A DNA stretch of 5,233 bases. It comes from Bacillota bacterium. GTDB taxonomy: Bacteria; Bacillota; Clostridia; Oscillospirales; Acutalibacteraceae. The stretch's first letter is position 1; each line of letters opens with the position of its first letter. Location: contig JAEZRH010000095.1 in NCBI GenBank assembly GCA_023412845.1, forward strand, positions 1-5,233, written 5' to 3'. Shown in pieces: positions 1 to 5,233 of this stretch. A model generated the notes under the pieces. That model had not been told where the DNA came from, searched no databases, and saw only the letters and a list, made by a program, of their open reading frames with translations. Position numbers and translations under genes: made by a program.

Positions 1-263
1 ACCCGATGCTTTCGGACGCCATCAAGTGCGCGATCGAAAACAAAGGGCAGGTCTCCACTTCCTACCTGCAAAGGCGGCTGCGCCTCGGATACGCCCGCGC
101 CGGCCGGCTGATGGACGAAATGGAGCAGAAAGGCATCGTCGGTCCGCCGGAAGGCTCCAAACCCCGTCAGGTTCTTATCACTTACCAGCAATGGCTCGAG
201 ATGAACATGCGTAAGGAAGATGAAAAGACGCAGCCGGAGCGAAACGGGAACCTGACGCAATGA
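1..263 (+). CDS. ftsK: DNA translocase FtsK/SpoIIIE, C-terminal gamma domain (5' partial)
   Basis: This is the 3' end of a gene that begins before the window; the reading frame is open from base 3, giving 86 visible residues. FtsK/SpoIIIE proteins are membrane-anchored hexameric ATPases that pump DNA through the closing division or sporulation septum. The visible part is the gamma domain, a winged helix that reads the polar guide sequences (KOPS/SRS) and orients the motor. The diagnostic stretch runs from about VSTSYLQRRLRLGYARAGRL to IVGPPEGSKPRQVLI, a near-consensus match to the family (STS-LQR-L-IGY-RA-RL, then GIVGP-EGSKPR-VL). A polar tail of about 25 residues follows (KEDEKTQPERNGNLTQ) and is probably disordered. 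The motor and membrane domains lie outside the window, so FtsK and SpoIIIE cannot be told apart here. The stop codon overlaps the next gene's start (ATGA), indicating co-transcription. Confidence 0.93.
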   Translation, partial: PMLSDAIKCAIENKGQVSTSYLQRRLRLGYARAGRLMDEMEQKGIVGPPEGSKPRQVLITYQQWLEMNMRKEDEKTQPERNGNLTQ

Positions 264-1180
264 CCGGGAAGCGGAAAAAGCGGCTTTTTTCGTTCGTTGT
301 CGCCCTGTTCACTGTCTGCGGCATCGCGGCCGCCTGCATCCCCGGCGGCGCCGCAAACACGTGGCGGAATGTCTTCACTTTTTTCGGGCTTCGCGACTTT
401 TCCGCCGCGGCCGATTCCGCTCCCCTTTCCATCCATGTTCTGGACGTCGGAAAAGCGGACAGCATTCTGATCGAGTGCGGGGAAGACGATCTGCTGGTGG
501 ACGGAGGAACCGCCGACCGCGGCGGGTCGGTCGCCGCTTACCTGAAACGGCGCGGCGTTACAGACCTCGACGCCGTCGTCAATACGCATCCGGACGACGA
601 CCACATCGGCGGCCTTGCGGACGTCCTGCAGACGTTCCCAACGGCGCGCTATCTCAGCCCCGACGTTCCGAAACAGCTGATCCCCTCCACGGAGGAATAC
701 CGCAGCGTGCAGAATGTCCTGAAGCTGAAGGGGATCAAGGAAGAGCACCCCTCAGCCGGGGAATCCTTTTGGGCAGGCAAGTTCCTTGTTCAGGTGCTTG
801 GCCCCGTAACGCCGGGTGCAGATACGAACAACAATTCCATCGTTCTGAAACTGACTTACGGCACGGTACGGTTCCTTCTGATGGGCGACGCCGGAACGCC
901 GGAGGAAAAAACGCTTCTGGGAGCAGGGCGCGACCTTTCCGCCGACGTGCTGAAAGTCGGCCACCACGGCAGCAGCACTTCCACCTCGCAGGAATTTCTG
1001 GACGCGGTAAAGCCCCGGTACGCCGCGATTTCCGTCGGCTATGACACCAACAAGCTGCCGAAGCTCGCCGTGCTCCAACGCCTGACGGACGCGGGCGTCA
1101 CCTTTTTCCGGACGGATGTCAGCGGTACGCTGATCTTTATGACGGACGGGAAAAACATAACAGTCAAAACAGAAAAATAA
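260..1180 (+). CDS. Exported ComEC/Rec2-like metallo-beta-lactamase-fold hydrolase
   Basis: A 306-residue protein resembling the free-standing form of the C-terminal hydrolase domain of the competence protein ComEC. The N-terminus is KRKKR followed by a hydrophobic stretch (about residues 9-25), so it is exported or membrane-anchored. AAAC at 23-26 could be a poor lipobox, but a simple signal anchor fits equally well. The MBL fold starts at HVLDVGKADSILI (59-71; the family usually has GQGDS). It continues with DGG (81-83), the metal site HPDDDHIGG (110-118), NNSIVLKL (191-198), MGDAG (208-212) and GHHGSSTS (234-241). The last block, SVGYDTNKLPK (258-268), lacks the usual GHP histidine. The ATG overlaps the ftsK stop by 4 bases; GGGAA at 246-250 is a modest ribosome site. 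The DUF3006 gene follows. The protein lacks ComEC's transmembrane channel domain, so a DNA-uptake role is not implied. Family relatives are thought to cut nucleic acid or phosphodiesters; the substrate here is unknown. Confidence 0.88.
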   Translation: MTGKRKKRLFSFVVALFTVCGIAAACIPGGAANTWRNVFTFFGLRDFSAAADSAPLSIHVLDVGKADSILIECGEDDLLVDGGTADRGGSVAAYLKRRGVTDLDAVVNTHPDDDHIGGLADVLQTFPTARYLSPDVPKQLIPSTEEYRSVQNVLKLKGIKEEHPSAGESFWAGKFLVQVLGPVTPGADTNNNSIVLKLTYGTVRFLLMGDAGTPEEKTLLGAGRDLSADVLKVGHHGSSTSTSQEFLDAVKPRYAAISVGYDTNKLPKLAVLQRLTDAGVTFFRTDVSGTLIFMTDGKNITVKTEK

Positions 1181-1217
1181 ATCTCTGTCTTTCGGTTAAA
1201 ATGATCTCAGAAAAAAC

Positions 1218-1224
1218 GGGAGGA
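1218..1224 (+). promoter_or_regulatory. Shine-Dalgarno site of the DUF3006 gene
   Basis: GGGAGGA, close to the anti-16S consensus and 6 bases before the ATG at 1231. It settles the start codon in favour of 1231 rather than the in-frame ATG at 1201. Confidence 0.8.
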
Positions 1225-1230
1225 ATTTTT

Positions 1231-1428
1231 ATGAAAACGCTTACCATCGACAGAATGGAAGGAATCTACGCCATCTGCACGGACACGGATAAAAAGTACT
1301 TCGCGATTCCTACATCGGAACTGCCCCAGGGAGCCGCCGTGGGGGCCGTGCTTGGGATCGACGACGACGAAGGGGTCATTACGCTGGAAAAGGCGACCGT
1401 CTCAAAGCGCGATCAGGGTGGAAAATAA
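1231..1428 (+). CDS. DUF3006 family small protein
   Basis: A 65-residue acidic protein beginning MKTLTIDRMEGIYAIC. It shows the DUF3006 pattern: an ID R-EG-YA opening, a short turn (TDTDKKYFAIP), then LPQGAAVGAVLGI and a hydrophobic strand (GVITLEKA). That is a small all-beta domain of unknown function. The start at 1231 is chosen over an in-frame ATG at 1201 because GGGAGGA at 1218-1224 lies 6 bases before it and because family members begin at the TIDR motif; the upstream 10 codons have no ribosome site. It lies 50 bases after the MBL hydrolase gene. DUF3006 genes are often found beside ComEC-like MBL hydrolases, so a joint role is likely but unproven. No signal peptide or membrane segment is visible. 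A strong terminator follows 26 bases after the stop. Confidence 0.82.
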   Translation: MKTLTIDRMEGIYAICTDTDKKYFAIPTSELPQGAAVGAVLGIDDDEGVITLEKATVSKRDQGGK

Positions 1429-1454
1429 TCGCGGTTCCATCGGCCGTATCGTAC

Positions 1455-1502
1455 AAAAAAGCAGCCAGTTCCGGATTTTTCCGGGACCGCGGCTGCTTTT
1501 TT
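1455..1502. terminator. Bidirectional intrinsic terminator between convergent genes
   Basis: AAAAAAGCAGCC (1455-1466) is the exact reverse complement of GGCTGCTTTTTT (1491-1502). Inside it, GTTCCGG (1468-1474) pairs with CCGGGAC (1481-1487) with one G-U wobble around an ATTTTT loop; A1467 faces C1488-C1490 as a small internal loop. Six A residues precede and six T residues follow the GC stem, so RNA from either strand ends in a hairpin plus U-tract. It lies between the DUF3006 stop (1428) and the convergent rodA stop (1514) and most likely serves both. Confidence 0.92.
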
Positions 1503-1513
1503 GGCCTCTCGAC

Positions 1514-2674
1514 TCATATCTTCCGGCGCAGGGTCACTTTATCGGTGTCGTTGCGGTGCATATGGACGTTCTGCACCAGGCCGAAGCCAAGGTACAGGCA
1601 AAGTGCGGAAGAACCGCCGTAACTGAAAAACGGAAGCGTCACTCCCATGACGGGCAGAAGATCCAGGCACATGCCGAGGTTGAAAATCATCTGTGCCGCG
1701 ATCATACCGAAAAATCCCATGCAGACCGTACTGCCCAGCAGATCAGGCGAGCGGCGCGCAATGTGAAGGGTCCTCCACAAAAGGATCAAAAGAAGCAGGA
1801 TCACCGCGCAGCAGCCGATAAACCCCAGCTGTTCGCCGGCCACGGAAAAAATGAAGTCGCTCTGCTGCACCGGCACCAGTCCCTTGTTCACGCGCGGGCT
1901 TTGGAAAAGCCCCCTGCCCCACAACCCTCCGCTGCCTATGGATGTCCTTCCCTGTATCTGCTGCCACCCGTACTGCAGTGCGGCCGCGGTATTGGAATCC
2001 AGATGATACGCCACAAGGATCCGCTGTTTCTGGTAGTCGGCCAGCACATATTTCCACGCTAGGGGCAGCGAAACGCCGATGGCGGCGAACAAAGCCGCGA
2101 AATGGCGGTGCTGTATCCCCGCGCCGAACGCCATGGCGAGGAACATGAAGAAAAAGATGATTCCCGCGCCGGTATCGCCCTGGACCTGTACGATGGCGAT
2201 CGGGATCAGCGCGTGGCAGGCCAGCAGCAGGATGTGGAGCGGCGATTTGAGCAGGCTGCGCTCCTGCAAAGCCGTGACATGCTTCGCAAAAGTAACCATA
2301 AACCCGATTTTGACAAGCTCGCTCGGCTGGAACGACGTGCCGCCCAGGCTGATCCACGCCCTCGCGTTGACCCCGCCGGTGCTGGTCACGGCATTGCCGA
2401 ATTTAAGGGTATACAGCATCAAAAAGATGCAGAAACCGGCGATGAGATACCAGAAACTGGCCATCTCGCGGTAATCGATCAAAGTGAATACGACCGCGCC
2501 GATATAGCCCAGCGCCACGGCCAGCAGCATGGTCGCAAAATAGCTTTTGCCGCTGGTATCGGCCGGAACCGTTCGGATCAGCAGCAGGCTGTACGCCGAA
2601 ACGGCCAGCATGACAAACCAGTAAAATTTATCTGCACGCTTTAAATAATTGGTTATTGACTTCAATACCCGCAT
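1514..2674 (-). CDS. rodA: SEDS-family peptidoglycan glycosyltransferase (RodA/FtsW/SpoVE)
   Basis: A 386-residue polytopic membrane protein with about ten hydrophobic segments (for example 17-33, 45-64, 73-90, 146-163, 170-186, 284-300, 313-335, 346-370). SEDS proteins polymerise lipid II into glycan strands at the outer face of the membrane, working with a class B penicillin-binding protein. Family marks are ARAWISLGG-SFQPSELVK (104-122), GDTGAG (166-171, where many members have PDLGT), SDFIFSVAGEQLG (272-284) with D273 at the position of the essential catalytic aspartate, and LPVMGVTLPFFSYGGSS (340-356). The start is supported by GAGGTGA 4 bases upstream on the minus strand. The gene appears to stand alone, with its own promoter and terminator and no mreBCD or PBP neighbour in view. 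RodA, FtsW and SpoVE are hard to separate by motif; RodA is the best guess from its length and lack of long tails. Confidence 0.92.
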   Translation of the reverse strand: MRVLKSITNYLKRADKFYWFVMLAVSAYSLLLIRTVPADTSGKSYFATMLLAVALGYIGAVVFTLIDYREMASFWYLIAGFCIFLMLYTLKFGNAVTSTGGVNARAWISLGGTSFQPSELVKIGFMVTFAKHVTALQERSLLKSPLHILLLACHALIPIAIVQVQGDTGAGIIFFFMFLAMAFGAGIQHRHFAALFAAIGVSLPLAWKYVLADYQKQRILVAYHLDSNTAAALQYGWQQIQGRTSIGSGGLWGRGLFQSPRVNKGLVPVQQSDFIFSVAGEQLGFIGCCAVILLLLILLWRTLHIARRSPDLLGSTVCMGFFGMIAAQMIFNLGMCLDLLPVMGVTLPFFSYGGSSALCLYLGFGLVQNVHMHRNDTDKVTLRRKI

Positions 2675-2678
2675 GACT

Positions 2679-2685
2679 TCACCTC
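2679..2685 (-). promoter_or_regulatory. Shine-Dalgarno site of rodA
   Basis: GAGGTGA on the minus strand, 4 bases before the ATG at 2674-2672. It is a strong site and confirms the rodA start. Confidence 0.8.
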
Positions 2686-2694
2686 ACAGAGCCC

Positions 2695-2723
2695 ATTATA
2701 GAATGGATCGGCAAAACATGCAA
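2695..2723 (-). promoter_or_regulatory. Sigma-A-type promoter for rodA
   Basis: On the minus strand, a perfect TATAAT (2700-2695) lies 17 bases downstream of TTGCAT (2723-2718), which matches half of the TTGACA consensus. The predicted transcription start is near 2688, giving a leader of only about 14 bases that is essentially the ribosome site. Such a short leader leaves no room for an RNA-based control element, so regulation would be at the promoter. Confidence 0.72.
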
Positions 2724-2750
2724 GATATCTGCAATTATTGTCAGCCGGTA

Positions 2751-2779
2751 TTTTCTATTTCGACGGAATATGCTATAAT
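2751..2779 (+). promoter_or_regulatory. Extended -10 promoter for the fhs operon
   Basis: TGCTATAAT at 2771-2779 is an extended -10 element (TGn plus a perfect TATAAT). The -35 region is weak (TTTTCT at 2751-2756, 17-base spacing), as is common for extended -10 promoters. Transcription would begin near 2786 and give an fhs leader of about 219 bases that contains the whole inverted-repeat element at 2821-2973. The promoter is divergent from the rodA promoter, with the two -10 boxes about 75 bases apart. Confidence 0.65.
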
Positions 2780-2856
2780 GCTGATAATTTATCAAATCCA
2801 TAAGGGTGTCGAAAAGCTTGTCAGGCGTCGAGAAATCGCGCAAGGCAAGGCGGTAA

Positions 2857-2906
2857 ATCTGTAAATGAGGAAACATATTTTGTGTATGCGGCCAAAATTT
2901 ACAGGT
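2857..2906. repeat. Internal hairpin of the element (stem with about 30-base loop)
   Basis: ATCTGTAAAT (2857-2866) against ATTTACAGGT (2897-2906): ten pairs, one of them G-U. The enclosed 30 bases contain a small CATA/TATG stem (2874-2877 with 2885-2888). The hairpin sits directly inside the 2844-2853/2915-2922 pairing, so the two could stack as one arm. Confidence 0.55.
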
Positions 2907-2918
2907 GCATCCAACCGC

Positions 2919-2951
2919 AGCCAAGCAAAATCGCACCGCGATTTTGCGGCT
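2919..2951. repeat. Strong short-loop hairpin inside the element
   Basis: GCAAAATCGC (2925-2934) and GCGATTTTGC (2938-2947) form a perfect 10-bp stem around the loop ACC. AGCC (2919-2922) and GGCT (2948-2951) can add four pairs across an AA bulge, in competition with the 2844-2853/2915-2922 pairing. No T-run follows, so it is not an intrinsic terminator. Confidence 0.7.
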
Positions 2952-3004
2952 ACGCGACTTTATCAACGCCTGAATTTATGTGCAAAGGCTGTGTGGAATT
3001 AAGA

Positions 3005-4672
3005 ATGCTTTCTGATATTGAGATTGCCCAGCAGGCAAAGCTGAGACCGGTCGCGCAGATTGCGTCGGAGCTCGGCATCCTGGAAAACGAACTGGAACCG
3101 TACGGCAGGTTCAAGGCAAAACTGAACGACGGGCTGTACCGGCGGCTCGCCACGAAAAAAGACGGCAGACTGATTCTTGTCACCGCGATCAATCCGACGC
3201 CTGCCGGCGAGGGAAAAACCACCGTTTCCATCGGTCTGGCCGAAGCGATGGCCAAAATCGGCAAAAAAGCGGTGCTGGCTCTGCGTGAGCCGTCCCTCGG
3301 ACCCGTGTTCGGGGTAAAAGGCGGCGCCGCCGGAGGCGGATACGCGCAGGTCGTACCCATGGAGGACATCAACCTGCATTTCACCGGCGACTGTCATGCC
3401 ATCACCTCCGCGAACAACCTGCTGTGCGCGCTTCTGGACAATCACATCCAGCAGGGAAACGAACTCGGTATCGACCCGCGCAGGGTCCTTCTGACGCGCT
3501 GCATGGACATGAACGACCGCCAGCTGCGCAGCATCGTCACCGGTCTCGGCGGCAAGGCAAACGGCGTGCCGCGGCAGGACTCGTTCTGCATTTCCGTTGC
3601 GACCGAAGTGATGGCCGCTTTCTGTCTGGCGGAAGATCTCTGTGATTTGAAAGAACGCATGGGCCGTATCCTTGTCGGGTATGCCTATACCGGGCAGCCC
3701 GTTTTCGCACGCGACCTCAAGGCGCAGGGGGCCATGGCGGCCCTCCTGAAGGATGCCGTAAATCCAAACCTCGTTCAGACGCTGGAGGGGACGCCGGCCC
3801 TGGTGCACGGCGGGCCTTTCGCAAACATCGCGCACGGATGCAACTCGGTGAGAGCGACCCGCCTTGCCCTGAAGCTTGGCGATTACTGCGTGACGGAAGC
3901 AGGCTTCGGCTCGGACCTCGGAGCTGAAAAATTCATGGACATCAAGTGCCGCCTTACGGGCTTGAAACCGGACGCCGCGGTTCTGGTCGCGACCGCGCGC
4001 GCCCTCAAGTACAACGGAGGCGTTCCGAAGCAGGAAACCTCGCTTGAAAATCTTGAAGCTCTCAAGGCCGGCATCGTCAATCTCGGCGCCCATATCGAGA
4101 ACCTCAAAAAATTCGGGGTTCCCGTTATCGTTGCCATCAACCGTTTTGAAAATGATGCGGAGGAAGAGCTCGGCTATGTCGAGGACTACTGCCGCGAGCA
4201 CGGAGCCGGATTTTCGCTTTGCGAAGTGTTCGCGAAAGGCGGCGCCGGCGGGGTCGACCTCGCGGAAAAAGTATGCGCCCTGGCGGAAGCACCTTCCCGG
4301 TTTCATCCGCTTTATGCCGACAATGCGCCCGTCGTGGAAAAGATCACGACGGTCTGCCGCGAAATCTACGGCGCGGACAAAGTTATTTTCTCAGCTCAGG
4401 CGAAAAAGTCGCTGAAAGAGATCGAAGCGTTCGGCTCCGACAGCCTGCCCGTCTGCATCGCAAAAACGCAGTATTCCCTTTCGGACAATCCGAAGCTTCT
4501 CGGCAGGCCGACGGGCTTTTCCATCACGATCCGCGACCTGAAGCTGAACAACGGCGCCGGTTTTGTCGTGGCATACGCCGGGGATATCCTGCCCATGCCG
4601 GGCCTGCCGAAGCATCCGGCCGCGGAAAACATCGACGTGGACGCAAACGGCAGGATCACCGGACTTTTTTGA
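3005..4672 (+). CDS. fhs: Formate-tetrahydrofolate ligase (10-formyl-THF synthetase)
   Basis: A 555-residue cytoplasmic enzyme, the normal family length. It joins formate to tetrahydrofolate using ATP to give 10-formyl-THF, feeding purine, formyl-Met-tRNA and, in acetogens, Wood-Ljungdahl carbon flow. Visible marks are the P-loop TPAGEGKTT (65-73), REPSLGPVFGVKGGAAGGGY (94-113, including family signature 1), VATARALKYNGG (328-339, signature 2) and the C-terminal MPGLPKHPAA (531-540). All expected blocks are intact, with no frameshift. The frame is open upstream to a GTG at 2882, but those 41 codons come from the inverted-repeat element. The family begins near -SDIEIAQ-AK-, so ATG 3005 is preferred. 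Its ribosome site is weak (GGA at 2995-2997, 7 bases away), and ATG 2978 or GTG 2993 remain possible. The gene lies 18 bases before tsaE and is probably co-transcribed with it. Confidence 0.96.
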   Translation: MLSDIEIAQQAKLRPVAQIASELGILENELEPYGRFKAKLNDGLYRRLATKKDGRLILVTAINPTPAGEGKTTVSIGLAEAMAKIGKKAVLALREPSLGPVFGVKGGAAGGGYAQVVPMEDINLHFTGDCHAITSANNLLCALLDNHIQQGNELGIDPRRVLLTRCMDMNDRQLRSIVTGLGGKANGVPRQDSFCISVATEVMAAFCLAEDLCDLKERMGRILVGYAYTGQPVFARDLKAQGAMAALLKDAVNPNLVQTLEGTPALVHGGPFANIAHGCNSVRATRLALKLGDYCVTEAGFGSDLGAEKFMDIKCRLTGLKPDAAVLVATARALKYNGGVPKQETSLENLEALKAGIVNLGAHIENLKKFGVPVIVAINRFENDAEEELGYVEDYCREHGAGFSLCEVFAKGGAGGVDLAEKVCALAEAPSRFHPLYADNAPVVEKITTVCREIYGADKVIFSAQAKKSLKEIEAFGSDSLPVCIAKTQYSLSDNPKLLGRPTGFSITIRDLKLNNGAGFVVAYAGDILPMPGLPKHPAAENIDVDANGRITGLF

Positions 4673-4690
4673 CGCAGAAGAGTGGAGAAC

Positions 4691-5116
4691 ATGCGTGAAT
4701 TTATAACCCGGTCTCCGGAAGAGACCGAAGCGCTTGGCGAAAAAATTGCAGAAAAGCTGGGGGGCGGAGAAGTACTCGCCCTTTTCGGAGAAATGGGCGC
4801 GGGTAAAACCGCCCTGACCCGCGGCATCGCCCGCGGGCTGGGCGTGACCGTCGGCGTTTCAAGCCCTACGTTCGCCCTGGTGCACGAATACCGCGGCAGG
4901 CTGCCGGTCTACCATTTCGACATGTACCGGATCGAGGGATGGGACGATCTCTATTCCACCGGATTCTTCGACTACCTCGACTCCGGCGGCGTGCTGATCA
5001 TCGAGTGGAGCGAAAACATTGAAAACGCCCTGCCGGAAAACGCCGTACGGATTCATCTGCGGCAGGGAGAAACGGAAAACCAGCGTATTCTGACTTTGGA
5101 AGGGATGGGCCTTTGA
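4691..5116 (+). CDS. tsaE: tRNA t6A biosynthesis ATPase TsaE
   Basis: A 141-residue P-loop protein (YjeE family). With TsaB and TsaD it transfers the threonylcarbamoyl group made by TsaC to A37 of ANN-decoding tRNAs; TsaE's ATP hydrolysis drives turnover of the complex. Visible marks are Walker A GEMGAGKT (33-40), SSPTFALVHEY (57-67, the switch I-like segment), HFDMYR (75-80, with the acidic Walker B-type residue) and IIEWSENI (103-110), the conserved EW block. The length is typical. ATG 4691 is chosen because GGAG (4684-4687) sits just before it and the protein then begins MREFITRSPEET as relatives do; an in-frame GTG at 4682 would overlap that ribosome site. The stop overlaps the tsaB start. 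The tsaE-tsaB order is the common bacterial arrangement. Confidence 0.95.
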   Translation: MREFITRSPEETEALGEKIAEKLGGGEVLALFGEMGAGKTALTRGIARGLGVTVGVSSPTFALVHEYRGRLPVYHFDMYRIEGWDDLYSTGFFDYLDSGGVLIIEWSENIENALPENAVRIHLRQGETENQRILTLEGMGL

Positions 5117-5233
5117 TTATACTTGCGGTCGATTCGTCGGCGGTTGCTGCTTCCGCGGCTCTGGTGAAGGACGGTAAAATTCTGGGTGAATTCTTCTGCA
5201 ACAACGGGCTGACGCACAGGCAGACGCTGATGC
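5113..5233 (+). CDS. tsaB: tRNA t6A biosynthesis protein TsaB (3' partial, TTG start)
   Basis: The first 40 codons of a gene that leaves the window. The product begins MIILAVDSSAVAASAALVKDG, with the ASKHA-type first strand and the D-S/T-S motif (7-9) usual for TsaB, and continues to GLTHRQTLM (32-40), where the family has a histidine-led H-x-x-x-L-M/L segment. TsaB is the inactive paralogue that scaffolds TsaD in the t6A complex. The start is inferred to be TTG at 5113-5115, overlapping the tsaE stop TGA at 5114-5116. GGAAGGG at 5098-5104 lies 8 bases upstream, and no ATG occurs in frame until codon 40. The overlap suggests translational coupling with tsaE. TsaD (or a TsaB-RimI-TsaD run) may follow outside the window. 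Confidence 0.9.
   Translation, partial: MIILAVDSSAVAASAALVKDGKILGEFFCNNGLTHRQTLM

Larger units (their letters stand above)
2821..2973. repeat. MITE-like or structured-RNA element with imperfect inverted ends
   Basis: The left end (2821-2840, TCAGGCGTCGAGAAATCGCG) is matched by the reverse complement of the right end (2953-2973): 18 Watson-Crick pairs, two mismatches (C2829/A2965, G2832/A2962) and one bulged base (C2958). Within it, GGC-AAG-GCGG (2844-2853) can pair with CCGC-A-GCC (2915-2922). ATCTGTAAAT (2857-2866) pairs with ATTTACAGGT (2897-2906), and a perfect 10-bp hairpin occupies 2925-2947. Together these make a clean three-way junction. There is no transposase gene inside. The size, inverted ends, position between a promoter and its gene, and lack of coding content fit a small non-autonomous element; a cis-acting leader RNA is the alternative. 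No convincing target-site duplication flanks the ends. I cannot name the family. Confidence 0.6.

Noticed and set aside
182..748. Open frame of 188 codons on the minus strand opposite the MBL gene
   Set aside because: It is antisense to a gene with clear family motifs, has no ribosome site, and shows no recognisable protein features.
1352..2062. Open frame of 236 codons on the plus strand across the terminator and antisense to rodA
   Set aside because: It runs through a strong terminator and opposes conserved rodA codons. Its low-complexity composition (rich in H, Q, K) is typical of a shadow frame.
2738..2743. TTGTCA as a -35 box for the fhs promoter
   Set aside because: It matches the consensus well but lies 30 bases before the TATAAT at 2774, far outside the usual 16-18 base spacing.
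2649..2864. Short plus-strand open frame of 71 codons in the rodA/fhs intergenic region
   Set aside because: It begins inside rodA on the opposite strand, crosses both promoters and ends in the inverted-repeat element. No ribosome site or coding character is visible.
2925..2947. Intrinsic terminator or attenuator before fhs
   Set aside because: The hairpin is strong, but it is followed by GGCTACGCG rather than a T-run, so it should not terminate on its own.
2786..3004. Tetrahydrofolate (folT) riboswitch upstream of fhs
   Set aside because: THF riboswitches are plausible before folate genes, but I could not find the conserved core segments of that family here. The stems seen are better described by the inverted-repeat element.
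2999..4306. Long open frame of 435 codons on the minus strand opposite fhs
   Set aside because: It lies antisense to an intact, strongly conserved gene. The product has no recognisable motifs, and the open frame is a by-product of GC-rich codon use.

Overview
The window reads as a chromosomal segment from a low-G+C-phylum (Firmicutes/Bacillota) anaerobe with fairly GC-rich genes, most likely a clostridium of the Oscillospiraceae/Ruminococcaceae type. This placement is an inference. It rests on a catabolic or one-carbon formate-tetrahydrofolate ligase, a stand-alone SEDS-family gene, an FtsK/SpoIIIE C-terminus followed by a ComEC-like hydrolase and a DUF3006 protein, strong Shine-Dalgarno sites and sigma-A-like promoters. 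Nearly all genes are conserved housekeeping functions.

Layout. (1) Positions 1-1428, plus strand: the last 86 residues of an FtsK/SpoIIIE DNA translocase (the gamma winged-helix domain), then an exported ComEC-like metallo-beta-lactamase-fold hydrolase whose ATG overlaps the ftsK stop, then a 65-residue DUF3006 protein. (2) Positions 1455-1502: an A-tract/stem/T-tract hairpin that can end transcription from both sides. (3) Positions 1514-2674, minus strand: a RodA/FtsW/SpoVE-type peptidoglycan glycosyltransferase with its own promoter and a very short leader. (4) Positions 2675-3004: the divergent rodA/fhs intergenic region. It carries a promoter for each direction and, between the fhs promoter and the fhs start, a roughly 150-bp element with 20-bp imperfect inverted ends and nested internal stems. 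(5) Positions 3005-5233, plus strand: fhs, then tsaE, then the start of tsaB, which overlaps tsaE by 4 bases and runs off the window.

Function. ftsK acts in chromosome segregation and rodA in cell-wall elongation or sporulation. fhs feeds one-carbon units into folate metabolism. tsaE and tsaB are two of the enzymes that make the universal tRNA modification t6A. The MBL hydrolase and DUF3006 protein are a recurrent pair of unknown exact role. I saw no prophage, CRISPR array, tRNA, rRNA or complete insertion sequence.

The least ordinary item is the structured inverted-repeat element at 2821-2973. It is either a small non-autonomous (MITE-like) repeat inserted in the fhs leader or a structured leader RNA. 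It also creates a misleading in-frame N-terminal extension to fhs.
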